Shown here in pieces: positions 1 through 11,413 of a stretch of DNA of 64,000 nt; within the stretch, counting starts at the first letter, position 1, and each line of letters begins with the position of its first letter. The stretch covers positions 2,026,001 to 2,090,000 of the forward strand of contig NC_080422.1 of assembly GCF_029873635.1 (NCBI RefSeq), written 5' to 3'. Below the pieces are notes generated by a model, which was not told the origin of the DNA, did no database searches, and saw only the letters and a list, made by a program, of their open reading frames with translations. The position numbers were made by a program, and so were the translations under genes. This DNA comes from Malania oleifera (lineage: Eukaryota > Streptophyta > Magnoliopsida > Santalales > Ximeniaceae).

Positions 1-832
1 TAGATAGATCCTAGTATGGAATCTCAACACCCCATCATTGGAGATATTTAAATTCGGCTTTAAACCATCCTGAACCCCTTCCATAACCTCTACTAGCTCT
101 ACGTCTTCCTTCTGAGTTCTGATCCTTTCCCGTAAAGTCAGCTGCACTGCCAGGCTAGAAATGAATGCCTGATGATTTCCTTTCACTAACTCTACGCCTA
201 ACCTTTCTAGGTCCATCATGATCTGATGTTGTACAACAACTTCTAACACCGATGCATTTACTAACTTCCAACTCAAAGCATCAACTACCACATTAGCTTT
301 TCCTGGATAGGAACTAATGATACATTCGTAGTCCTTTATTAGCTCCAACCATCTCCTCTGCCTCATATTCAAGTCCTTCTGGGAGAAAAAGTACTTAAGA
401 CTTTTATGATCAGTAAAAATCTCGCACCTTTCACTATATAGGTAGCGCCTCCAGATCTTCAATGCATACACTACCGCTGCTAATTTCATATCATGTGTTG
501 GGTAGTTCTTCTCGTACTCCTTGAGTTGACAAGAAGCATAAGCAATTACCTTTCCCTATTATATTAGAACACACCCGAGACCTTTCTTAGAGGTGTCACT
601 GTAGATAACAAATCCACCATCGCCAGGCAAAATGGTCAGAATTGGAGCAGTAACCAACCACTGCTTCAGTTCCTGAAAACTCTGCTCGCACTCATCAATC
701 CATTCAAACTTTATGTTCTTCCTTATGAATCGTGTTAATGGACCTGATAGTCTGGAGAACCTTGCTATGAACCGTCGGTAGTACTGCAATACCCAGAAAA
801 CTCCTGACCTCCTGAATATTCTTCGGTTTCAT
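1..832 (-). pseudogene. Element A RNase H domain (broken)
   Basis: The minus strand encodes the gypsy RNase H segment that follows reverse transcriptase. The stretch 559-789 reads as the start of the domain (SDTSKKGLG near its end, matching the usual SDAS..GLG). The stretch 1-555 continues in other frames with [17 protein letters not shown] and [10 protein letters not shown], which are standard for this family. Stops and frame changes separate the pieces (for example just before 555), so it cannot make a complete enzyme. The integrase that should follow lies outside the window. Confidence 0.8.
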
Positions 833-1432
833 CTAGTTCACTACCGCTTGTACCTTACTTAGGTCCACTAATACCCCTTCCTTGGACACTACATACCCAA
901 AAAATGTCATTTGCTCTAACCAGAACTCACACTTCTTAAATTTCGCGAATAGCTTCTTCTCCCTGAGTACCTGAAGTACCAACCTTAAATGAACTGCATG
1001 CTCCTCGGGACTCCTCGAATAACACAGGATGTCGTTAATGAAAACGACCACAAATTGATCTAAATACTCGTAGAACACCCTGTTCATCAAGTCCATAAAT
1101 GCTATAGGAGCATTGGTCAATCCGAAAGGCATAACCAAAAATTCATAGTGGTCATAGCTAGTCCGAAATGCAATCTTCGGTACGTCCTCCGATTTCACCT
1201 TTAGCTGGTGATACCCGGATCGCAAATCGATCTTAGAGAAGACCTGTGTGCCCTGTAGCTAATTAAATAGATCATCAATTCTGGATAAGGAGTATTTATT
1301 CTTCACTGTCACCTTGTTAATCTCTCTGTAGTCGATGCACATCCTCATCGACCAATCCTTCTTCTTCACAAACAGTACCTGTGCTCCCCAAGGTGAAACA
1401 CTTGGTCAGATGTAACCCTTATTTAATAGCTC
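833..1432 (-). pseudogene. Element A reverse transcriptase (broken)
   Basis: Ty3/gypsy reverse transcriptase. Seen on the minus strand: [13 protein letters not shown] near 1345-1310, [15 protein letters not shown] near 1230, [17 protein letters not shown] near 1135-1085, and the catalytic box as [11 protein letters not shown] near 1045-1015. Active family members have F-I-D-D here, so the first catalytic aspartate has become asparagine. The thumb region follows ([16 protein letters not shown]). A stop lies in the stretch before 1225 (around 1262), and the join to RNase H at about 833 is also broken. This is not a working polymerase. Confidence 0.88.
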
Positions 1433-2330
1433 CTATAGTTGCTCCTCCAATTCCCTCAGTTCTACTGGAGCCATATGATACGGAGCTTTCGAAATCAATG
1501 ACGTGCCTAGAGTCAACACTATAGCGAACTCCACTCCATGATCAGGAGGAAATCCCGACAAGTCCTCTAGAAACACATCTAGGAACTCACTTACCACAGG
1601 AATCTCCTCTAGCTTAAGTTCTTCTCTCAACGTTTCTTTCACAAATGTCATATACCCCCGACATCCCTCAAGAAGTAACCTCCTTGCCTGAATAGCTAAA
1701 AGGATACGTGGTGTAGAACGCACACACGACCCTACAAACTTGAATTCCTGCTCCCCAGGAGGCCTGAATACTACCTCTCTCCTGTGGCAATCGATGCTGG
1801 CATAACTGGCTGCTAGCCAGTCCATGCCCAGAATGATATTGAAGTCGTGCATATCAAACACAATTAAACTGACTAGTAGTACTCTTCCCTGAATCTCTAC
1901 TAGAAAATCCGAATCACCCTACTACATATGACTACTAACCCTGATGGTGTTGCCACTGCTAACTCATCATCTAATAGTTGTGCCTCTAACCTACATAGTT
2001 TAATGAATCCACAGGAAATAAAGGAATGTGTTGCTCTTGAATCAAATAGTACCACAACTCTATTCGAAAACATATAAATATTACTTGTCACCAAATCTCC
2101 GGCATTCTTTGCGTTGCCAAGAGTTAGGGAATACACCCTCGCCTGGGTCATACCCCTCTGATATCTACCACGTGGTGCCTAAGCACCTCCCCGATATGGC
2201 TGCTGTGGGGGTGCGTTGCTCCCTGGCATGCCGAACTCACGTGCCATATGCCCTGGTCTGCCACACCGGTAGCAAACACCCAAACCCATCATGCACTTCC
2301 CAACATGCTGCTTGCCACAAGTAGGACAAG
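1433..2330 (-). pseudogene. Element A zinc knuckle, aspartic protease and RT lead-in (broken)
   Basis: Read on the minus strand from 2330 downwards. First comes a CCHC knuckle of the form CYRCGRPGHMARE in which the last cysteine is replaced by Phe (EFG in place of the usual DC). Next is the retropepsin segment VVLFDSRATHSFIS (about 2070-2030), where the family active site DSGATHS has become DSRATHS. Then come ILGMDWLAASYASIDC (about 1830-1790) and the tether FPPDHGVEFAI (about 1550-1520) that precedes RT. Stops at about 1899 and 2152 split the reading frame. The lost Gly of the DSG triad and the lost knuckle Cys argue against any activity. Confidence 0.85.
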
Positions 2331-2349
2331 CAAAGGAAGATGTGGTACC

Positions 2350-3094
2350 CTAAGATATACCACCACCAATCTCTCGCCGCTGGCCTTTGCCACCACCATA
2401 TTTCTTCCAAGTGCCCTGCCTCACACTTGAATAAGAACTGGAAGGTGTCGGTCTCTTCTTCGGATTCTGGACCTCTATGTCTTCCTGCAGGCTCTCCTCT
2501 GCCACAATGGCTTTATCCACCAAAGTAGCAAAGTCCTATATCTGTAGAATCATCGTCTGCTTCTGGATTTCCTTCTTCAGACCCCTCTCAAATTTCCAAG
2601 CTCTCCTGAGTCAGGATCATAAACTCCTCCATCTTCACATTCCTGATAGTGGCTAGAAAGTACCGCTCAAAGAACACCTCTCTAAAACGGCCCCATGTCA
2701 TCGCCACCTGTACCGGTCTTTGCTCCTCCAGCATCCTTACCGATTCCCACCATCTCTCGGCTTCTCCAGTCAACTTGAACATTGTATGGAGCACCTTCTG
2801 CGCATCCGTGCAATATAGAACAGCCAAAATCTTCTCGATCTCCTAAATCCAATTCTCTGCTCGGATTGGGTCTGTACTCCCTGCGAAGATAGAAGGCTTT
2901 AGTATGATGAACTGATCAATAAAACCTCCCAGCTCAGTAGTGGGACAGTCTCGGCCCTCAGAATTCTGCATAACCTCCGCCATAAATTACTGGACGAAGT
3001 TACGAAGTACCACCGTAGTATCACTGCCAACCTCATGGCCAGCCCCCTTACTGCTACTACCACTAGCATTCGCAGTATTATCCCTAGACTCCAT
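2350..3094 (-). pseudogene. Element A gag (broken)
   Basis: Capsid-type gag of the gypsy family. The probable start is the ATG at 3094 (MESRDNTANASGSSSKG), typical of Del/Tekay gag openings. The retrotransposon-gag core lies at about 2827-2590 and contains [16 protein letters not shown] and the motif [18 protein letters not shown]. At least two stops interrupt it (after about residue 34, and after SLEI near 2588), and the stretch before the knuckle is fragmentary. Four gag copies (A, B, D, F) can be compared in this window, and all share these landmarks. Confidence 0.82.
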
Positions 3095-3477
3095 CTTGAA
3101 GAGACAATTGAGAAAATTATTTAGAATCTTGGTACCCTACATATCGGCTACTACTACAATACTATAAGACTCATCTTAAAAAACCAACGTCCCTAATGAC
3201 CACATACTCAGCCAACCTAATACCCTCATTCTAACTCAAGTTCTGCCCCTCCACTTAAAAACAAAATCGTCAATGGATTGCCGCGATTTTCTAAACCCAT
3301 TGACTGATTTAGAAAAACACAGAAGTTCATCAATGGATTTCTGTCTCCGGGCTAATGAAGCAAATCTCAAAAGTCCTATCATACCCATTCCTATCCTTAT
3401 CCTACTCTGACACTTAACTCTGGTAATACTCTCTTAACCTCGTCTAACTAAGTCTAAAAGACCAAACAACCTGGTTA

Positions 3478-3490
3478 ACTCTAATACCAG
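3478..3490 (-). other. Primer-binding site of element A (initiator Met tRNA)
   Basis: The minus strand reads TGGTATTAGAG directly after the LTR end (with a 1-2 base gap). This differs by one base from the usual TGGTATCAGAG complement of the 3' end of initiator methionine tRNA. It fixes the LTR/internal boundary at 3491/3492. Confidence 0.75.
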
Positions 3491-3491
3491 C

Positions 3492-4054
3492 TGTAGCGCC
3501 TCGACCCTCTAGGTAGGCCTGGAGTGCCACTAAACATACATAAATACATCTCTTTGATACGATACATATACAACCCACCCAAATAAGGGAAAATCGGGTG
3601 TTCCATACTGAACTGCATAAACGTACATAGCAGAAAACATACATCATCTAATACTTACCAGAGTCTCTAACTATTTCTCATATACATCCATACATAACTG
3701 AAAACATAATCTGCTATATATACAATCCCCAAAAGAGACAGACATTATATAAAATCTCACCAGCTCTAACAAGGACTGTCTATTATCTAACTCTGTCTGA
3801 CAACACGCTAGGCTCGATCCCTCAGAGGACCTAAAACAACATGTATTCTAGGGTGAGACATCTCTCAGTAAGACAGATTATATTATCATTAGTGTGTGGC
3901 TAGCATGAGATTTCGTGTATACATATACTGCTAACATTTAAATACATTTAATTGGCATTCTAAAATTTGTATTGCTCTGCAAATCTAAAAATACATATTG
4001 TTGGCTATATAGCCCTTTCTATAGTAAATGTGCCCATATATGCCTAGAAGATAC
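3492..4054 (-). repeat. Element A 5' LTR, part 1
   Basis: Starts TGTAGCGCC on the plus strand and is cut at 4054 by element B. The 5 bases GATAC at 4050-4054 are the left copy of B's target-site duplication. It contains the segment 'agacatctctcagtaag...agtgtgtggc', which recurs in LTR C (15640-15690) and in the F LTR (48110-48150), so these are LTRs of related families. The rest of this LTR is at 23208-24808. Confidence 0.8.
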
Positions 4055-4330
4055 TATAGAGATCCAGAAATATGAATAATGAGAAAATAAAAGAAAAAGA
4101 GGTTTTGGCCGGATGTAGACCAAAATCGGCGGTGATTTTATGGGAAGCCAGAAAACTGGTGCCGATTTAATTTTTACTACAGGGCGGTTACGGATTAAAT
4201 AGTTAAAAATGGTGGGTTAAAAATCAAAATTGGCGACATTTTTGTGTGGGGCACAGAAAATCGTCGACGATTTTACATGCAAAAGCTATTTTAAAGGGGA
4301 ACTCAAGAGAAAATGTTTTTAAACATTTTA

Positions 4331-4372
<42 letters not shown>

Positions 4373-4709
4373 GGAAACCTCGGTCCTCCCTCATTCTCTA
4401 TAGAGTTCTAGCTCCGATAAAGCTTGGTTTGATGATCAGATTGTACCACGGTGCTCGTGGGAAGATTCTCTGCATCATAGTCGAAGCAGAATTTCAATTT
4501 GGGGTTCCGGGGCAACGTCCCAAAACCATGGTAAGTTGAGTATTTGGAGTTCAATGATTTATTTGGATTATTGGGAACCTAGGAAGTGTTTTATGAAAAT
4601 TATTTTGAGGTTTTGTTGAATGTTCTAGGAAATGGAAATTTTAGGCTTTTGAGTTGTGAATGCCACAGGCATAGGGATTGGTTGTTTGTGAGCATCTCGG
4701 TAAGCCAGG
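4055..4709 (+). repeat. Element B 5' LTR, part 1
   Basis: Aligns over its first 170 bases with the 3' LTR at 21957 (shared 'gagaaaataaaagaaaaaga' and 'ggttttggccggatgtagac'). Its first two bases are TA where the 3' LTR has TG. It contains a (TC)n tract at 4334-4371. It is interrupted at 4709/4710 by element E and resumes at 13171. Confidence 0.85.
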
Positions 4710-7061
4710 TGTTGACCTTATGGGTCATTCCCAGTTTTGATAATGAAAAATACTCTTAGTATTTAATGTTTTCCTAAGTTTGTGTGCAGGTTTATATTAG
4801 CAGATACATTGATAGCACATGAAATAAAGCATAAAGACCCTGAAGATCATTTATGTTGTAATTCGTTATTATTCATTTGGGTCTGTAATAGTAACATAGG
4901 AAAGGTCTATAATATTTAATGCATATCATGCATGTAGGTACTACAAAGCTCAAAAACCTTAGAACGACTCTAGGACCCTAGACATCACTTGAAAATCAAA
5001 TGACCTTAGACTTCGTCGACTGACGCCAGATTTTTTCAGTGTCCTAAAGAAGACCTAGACGAACCTTAGGACTCCCTATAGTTTATAAAAATATGCCCTA
5101 TAGTCTTAAACATTAATCATTATATGAATAGGGTTAATATACATAGGGAATAAGACCAAAATGCATTAAAAATGCATGTTCGGTCGACCGTACTTTCACA
5201 GTGTAAATCTGTCAGTCGATCGATTCGGTCAGCAGGTCAACAATTTGAATGTGGCTCGGTCGACCGAACAAGACCAGTTCAAAATTTCTAGTCGACCGAA
5301 CTCCCTGAGGTCAACACTTTGACCTTTCAGCTGACCGACCAGGAAAGTACTTCAATGCCCTAGTCGGCCGAAAGTCCTCGGGAGATGCCACAATTGTCTA
5401 GTCGACCAAACTTCTTAGTTCAAAGTGTCCCAGTTGACTAAACCGCACGAAAATGGAAAAATTGCCATGGAACCCTTAGTCCGGTCGACCAAACTCTCAG
5501 TTCAAATTTCTCTCGATCGACTGAACTTGATCACTTGGTCAACCGAACCCCGTGTCTAGTCAACCGATGCTCTCGGGTTGGACAATAATTTTTAGCGCGG
5601 TTAAATTTTTTGAACGATTGTATTAAAATGGTTTAAAACAATCCTAATAATACCATATATGTCCCCAATGGCTATAATTCTTCCCACTTCTATATGTAGC
5701 CTTTCATTTGCAAAATTAAGGTGTGATTAGGGTTTTACATTAGTGAAAAAAATTATCTGAAAATTTTAATTGCCCAAAATCTTCCCTACTTCCATATTCT
5801 TCATTCTCAAAGTTATATATTCTTCCATTGATCATTCTATTGCAAAACCCTTTTGAGAAAGAGTATTTTGAGTTGTTCCATATAGTTCCTACGTGCTTAT
5901 ACTCTTATATGCGTGCATTAATTTTTTATTTTAGTGAGAGTAAGCCTAGAGGTGTTCCCAGTGATTTAATTCATAAATTTATTTGTGGGAAACCTTCTTA
6001 AGCTTGTGAGTCTTTGCATTCTCATTGCAAGACTCAAAATCTTGTCTTGTATTGTGAAGAAAAATACTTTTGACAAAGCTTGTTTTTCAAAAATATCTCG
6101 TGCTTGAGCTTTTGAAAATCTTGTTTGAGATATTTGATTTTCATATTAAAGGTTAAGTAAGGATTTTTCCAACGATTTAATTTGATAAATCTTGTGTGGG
6201 AAAAATCCTATAGCTAAGTGGGTCTTTGTGTGTGCAAAAATCTTTTTACTAGATTATTTTTTAAATATCCCCTTGTGCTTGAATATTAAGAAAGTATTGT
6301 TTAGAGATATTTAGAATACCCTTGGTAGTAATCTTTGAAACCCTAAGCTTGTGATTGAGATATAGTGATACATAATTTCAAAGATTATTTTAAAATACAC
6401 TCTTGTGCTTGATTAGATAAAATCATTATTCTGAGTGTTGATTGCACACGTGGAGCACCGAACTTATAGTTTATACATTCTTGAGGTGCATTGATTGATT
6501 GATTATTTTGTGTTTAGTGGTACATAATTTGCTTAGTGTAAGAAGCGTATTTCCGTGTATGCAAAAATCTGTATTTCACATTTGTTGTATTCTAGGCATG
6601 GGCCTGAAGAGGGAGACTAGCCTCGATAAATAGTCCCGGGCAAGCTTAAACCCAGTTAGAAAAGTTAGGTGCACCATCTTGGTAAGGCGTGTTGGTTGAG
6701 GTCAGCCCCGTCAATTAACCTAGTTGTAACCGATATCGCTTCACCCGTTAAGTGAGTATTAGTGGAATCCTCAGGCTTGCAAGCTAAAGGCTGGGACGTA
6801 GGCAGTATTGGCCGAACCCCGATAACATATCGTGTGTGTATTTTATTTTTTTGTAATTTATTTACTGCACATGTATGTTATTCTTCAACTGTTGGTGAAT
6901 GTTGCGCATGATTTAAATTTCTGCATATTATATTTATCTGCGCATTTGGAATTCCATAGAAAGACCCTAGGTTGTGAAAAACTGCTGACATCTTATTTAA
7001 CCTAGGAATAAGTTTTAAAATTCCAATTCACCCCCCTCTTGGGAATACACCAAAACTAACA
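4710..7061 (+). repeat. Element E 5' LTR (2352 bp)
   Basis: TG...CA ends. Compared with the 3' LTR it contains an extra block of about 650 bp (about 5090-5745) packed with GGTCGACCGA-type palindromes (for example 5183, 5256, 5293, 5400, 5483). The downstream part from 5750 matches the 3' LTR closely. It includes a conserved tract near 6600-6830 (fragments such as 'atcttggtaaggcgtgttgg' and 'ccgaaccccgataacatatc') that also occurs in the solo LTRs at 41088 and, more loosely, 30402. Confidence 0.85.
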
Positions 7062-7116
7062 ATTGGTATCAAAGCCTCGTTGCACTAGACTTAAACGTTT
7101 TTGTAAAAAGATCGCA

Positions 7117-8259
7117 ATGGCTCAATTTAGTGTGTCCCCATTTGAAGAGGGACGATCACCTTCCAGTCCTCCATTGTTTTGAGGTGTTGATTACATTGCC
7201 TGGAAAATTAGAATGAGCACATTTATAAAATCATTAAATTGGAGGGCCTGGTAGGAGATTGTCAAAGGAATTTGTATGTTTGTAAATGAAAATGATACTA
7301 CTTTGATGCATGCAAATTCATATGCCATGGACATGTTATATCTTGCATTAGATTCTAATATTTTTGTTGAGTTTATGACATGTACAAGTGCTAAGGATAT
7401 CTGGGATAAACTCAAAAGGAAATATGGAGAGTCCTGGGAGAATGAGACCACCACTTAGGAAGTGGTAAATGACACGGTAGTTGCACTAACAGAACATGAG
7501 GTATATGATCCTATCTCAGCCTTTATAGATGATTCATTTGCTGAATTCTGTGATACATTTTATGCTGAATCATCTATTGAAAATAATGATAATTCTGTTG
7601 TTAATGCATGCGATGATTCCTGTGAAAAATTTTGTGATATAACTTGTAATGAATCATCTGCTAAATCTTGTGATATACTATCTTATTATAATTCATGCAC
7701 TGATTCAGGTAACAATTATTGTATTAAATTTTGTGATGAATTTTGTGCTGAATTGATTGATGAAAGCATGCCCACATATAGAAAACTAGAAAAAGCTTCA
7801 TCTAAACTATATAAGCTTCTAGGTAGGATACTTAAACATAAAATCTTCCTGAAAAATAAAAATAAAAAGGTGGTAAAACAAATAAAAGGATTGAAAGTTT
7901 TTCATACCACCTTAGAGAAGAAAAGCATGAAGAAAATACTGAAAATAATTTGCCAAAAGGAAGAAATGAGAGATGATAAACCCTCAGGTCTTAAAAAGAA
8001 ATTTTTTTTCAAAAAGGGTTCAAAGTCATTTAATAAATCTCATATAAACTTTTATTCCTCATCGAGCAAACATAAGATTAGTAAGTATAGCCTTTCACGA
8101 AAATTCAAATCTTGCTTACAACATAAAAGAAAAAGGCTCGGTGGGTTTAATTGTTTAGTTGGAGGTGCCGGAGGCTTAGAAAAGGAAATGAAATGGATAA
8201 TCATGAAAGAAAACTCCGTAAGATCTAAGGAAGATCAGAGTTCAATAGAAATTATATAA
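7117..8259 (+). pseudogene. Element E gag pseudogene
   Basis: Copia gag of the SIRE type, read from the ATG at 7117 (MAQFSVSPFEEGR). The whole 380-codon span is one reading frame with only three stops (TGA in LF*GVDY, TAG after RAW, TAG at 7456), all consistent with C-to-T or G-to-A decay. Recognisable gag landmarks are DYIAWKIRMSTFIKSLNW and CTSAKDIWDKLKRKYGES. The part after 7462 is unusual: first an acidic, Cys-rich segment (repeats like DDSCEKFCDITC), then a Lys-rich tail, where family members have linker and zinc knuckle. No CCHC knuckle is visible. Confidence 0.7.
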
Positions 8260-10632
8260 ATATTTTAATCTTCCCTTAGCTCCTAGGTTTAGGGGTTGTG
8301 ATGACTGTAGGCTTGAGAAGTGGTTAGTGCCTAAAATGAAAATTCTCAGTATATGTATTTACTATACACTATTGTCATACTAAGAATCATAAGATTAGCA
8401 AGCAAATTCAAAAATTGAATAAAATCCACTTCCAAATAGACTAGGCACCATTGCTAGGTAAATATTTCCAAATGCTTAACCCACAATCAAATATAATACT
8501 TTAAGTTAAGCCACTATTGTCCATTGCATATAAATGAGCTTTAGGGATCCATCATATTCTATATATATTTAACCCTAATCTCATTAGTCAAAACTTAGTC
8601 ATCACTCTAGGTGTAAGCAATGATAATAAATTCCATATCTATCTTGTGCTAATAATAAGTCATCCCTCTCACAATCAAAATTAAAGGCATCTACTAGGGG
8701 ATTCGTATTTTATTGTTGAATCAAATTATTCCCTTTGATCTTAAATTATAAATCCTCTAATTTTGGTTTATATCCTCCATAGGAAATATTTACCATACCT
8801 CAATCACATCAGGTAAAGATCTACCCTCTCATTGGTTCGTATTCTTGCTCCAAAATTGTGATCATATCTAAAGGATACATTCCAATCACCAAAGTGTGTC
8901 AGTTTTTTTTTTTTTATATATATCCTCCACAACGCTCTTTGCTCGAATAAGTTAGGACATATTCTTTAGAATGCTTATCTTGTGTAATGTCCTGCTTCTG
9001 AGTACTCTCCTGAACTTAAATAAAATTTTTGATCTTTAAGAGTATTCATTCTTCACTTCTCACACAAAGCTCTCAAACATTAAATCATATCCTTTAGAGC
9101 TTTACATGCTTAGAGATGATTTGAATGGCTAATATGATCGCCTAGGTCTCAATCTAGATGAATGTATAAAATTCAAGTAGACCTATGCATGTGCAATTTT
9201 AAGTCGAAAGCCATTCTAGCTTGGGCCTCTTGCACGTATTGAGATTCATAAGAAAAGAGGCAGACATAGGCGTAGTACACTTAAAGAAATATTCATTGTG
9301 ACTTTTTGGTCCAATAAGCCTAAAGCATTCATGCCAAGTCTAAATTCATTGAAAATCTTAATAACCTTGGCTAAAGAAAGTAGATAATTAAAAAAAGACA
9401 TAAATTGAATAAGTGCATAACTTAGGGGGAGCATTTCTCTTCATGAATATATATACATTAAATGCTCTCATGATTTTCATCTTTTATGCCCATATGCCTT
9501 CATATGAAAAGTACTGAATTCCTACTATTCATTATGCATTAAATGAATATATCTTCTCATGAATAGTTTATCTTTTGTATCATTTGTTGATTACACTACT
9601 AAATTGCATGCCTGTGTTGAAAGCCTCCTACATGGCGGATGCAATTGATGAGAATTGCATGTTGGTAGTGGATATAGGTTCTCTTGTGCCTTGAACTGAA
9701 ATATAAATTACTTGATTGAACCTATCAGGTACAGGTTTTATGGGAAAATGTCTGATTTACAAACGGCATGCTGTCGAAATTTCGACAAGAATTTTCCCAA
9801 AAGTAAAACCTTGTACATAGATGATTATGATAAAATTAATGTTAAAATTTTTTTGAAAGGATTAGTGAAAACTCAAATAGATAATTAAACTTCATCCTAG
9901 AATAATCATCAAACGTTTAGAAAGGCTCAGATCCATCCCTATAGGAAGCGCATAAATGATCCATATGCATCACTTTCGTCTACTGAATTATTGAGCCTCT
10001 TATGAAATCCCTGAACATTATATCCTGCGCTTGAAGTTTTATGGTTTGATATGGAATATTCTTGGGTCATGAACGTTATTGCATGCCTTAATATATACTC
10101 TCTGATGCATCTATGGTCTATAGGAACAACTATACTATTCAAGGGACAAATGTAATTGACAAATATTCAGTATAGTTGATTTTAAAGATGGATTGATGGC
10201 TTATACTACTAAGCATAATGAAATTAATCTTTGGTTAGTATAAGTAGTTAAAGAATCTAAGCACGTACTCAAATTGATAGGGGGAGCATCTAAACATGAA
10301 TTCCAATCTTGTTTTACTCACCAGCAATTTTGGCTTAGATAAGTTTGTTATTCACTGTGACACGTGCTCAATTGTGATGACCTTATTGAATATCTTAATT
10401 GAAAAGTATAATACTTAGCCACATGTTCTTTGTGTTTGTCATATGATCTTGCATGTGATTGACAAACTTTTAGGATCATTATGGTTGTGGTTTTCTGGTT
10501 ACATTTCAGTTTGTGTGCTTAATTAGCAAACCAGAAAAAAATTGTGCTTGCTTGTTTTGAATTAAAGTTTCTTTTTTTAGCAAGCATATGCCCCTAGTAT
10601 TTATTAAAAACTTTAAGGGGATATATTTTTAT

Positions 10633-10669
<37 letters not shown>

Positions 10670-11413
10670 CACATTTATGAAAGCAAGAATTGAACTTATA
10701 TAGAATATATTTTATGTCTTGCTTAGGTGTTTAAATGCCTTCATGACTTGTGCTTTCTCTGGATTAAAATTTTATGTCATGAAATCTCTTAAGGGTGTTG
10801 CATTGCATATCTAGTTCATTGATAATACATGAAATGCATATGAATTAGTTAGATCGTTTTTATGCTCAAACCTTCTATTTGGTATTATATGTCATGTGCT
10901 TTTAACTTAAATTTTTCACGAGTCTTATGATATGATTTAAATTGCTATGGTTTGTGGATAATTCTGGTCTAATTATATTTGTTATGTTCTTTGAACTTTT
11001 AAAATGACCAGTTATAAAGTTTGTGTGCTTAATTGTTATATTTCATACTTTATGAGGTTATCTCTGTCATTCATTTCGTATTGTATGGCTATTCATATCT
11101 CTTGGATGATTGAGTGTTATACCTCTGCTTATTATATTGATCATACTGGACTGTTTGAGTTGAGTCAATTATTGTAAATCATTTGTTGAGCTCAATCAGG
11201 TCATTTCTATACAGGTATTTTTGGGAAAATGCTCTATTTTCAAACGGCGTGCTGCCGAATTTTGTTAAAATTTTCCCAAACCATATCTTGTATATGAATA
11301 ATATTTTCCTCTTAAATGCCTATATATACTTAAATTTTTATCTAGGCCCTTTTTGTTATTACCAAAAGGGGGAGAAGTAGGCAAGTATTTGTCATCATCA
11401 AAAAGGGGGAGAT
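8260..11413 (+). other. Non-coding internal region of element E
   Basis: About 3.1 kb, AT-rich, with no frame resembling pol in either orientation. It holds two copies of a hairpin-forming motif with core CGGC(A/G)TGCTG (9739-9797 and 11222-11280), a (CA)n(TA)n tract at 10631-10674, and two successive purine tracts before the 3' LTR (11364-11376, 11399-11413). The region is as long as the missing pol would be, but I see no trace of one. Confidence 0.6.

Noticed and set aside
7462..8259. A separate 265-codon gene in element E
   Set aside because: Its first codon is GTG and it is in the same frame as the gag upstream across a single TAG, so it is the rest of the gag pseudogene.
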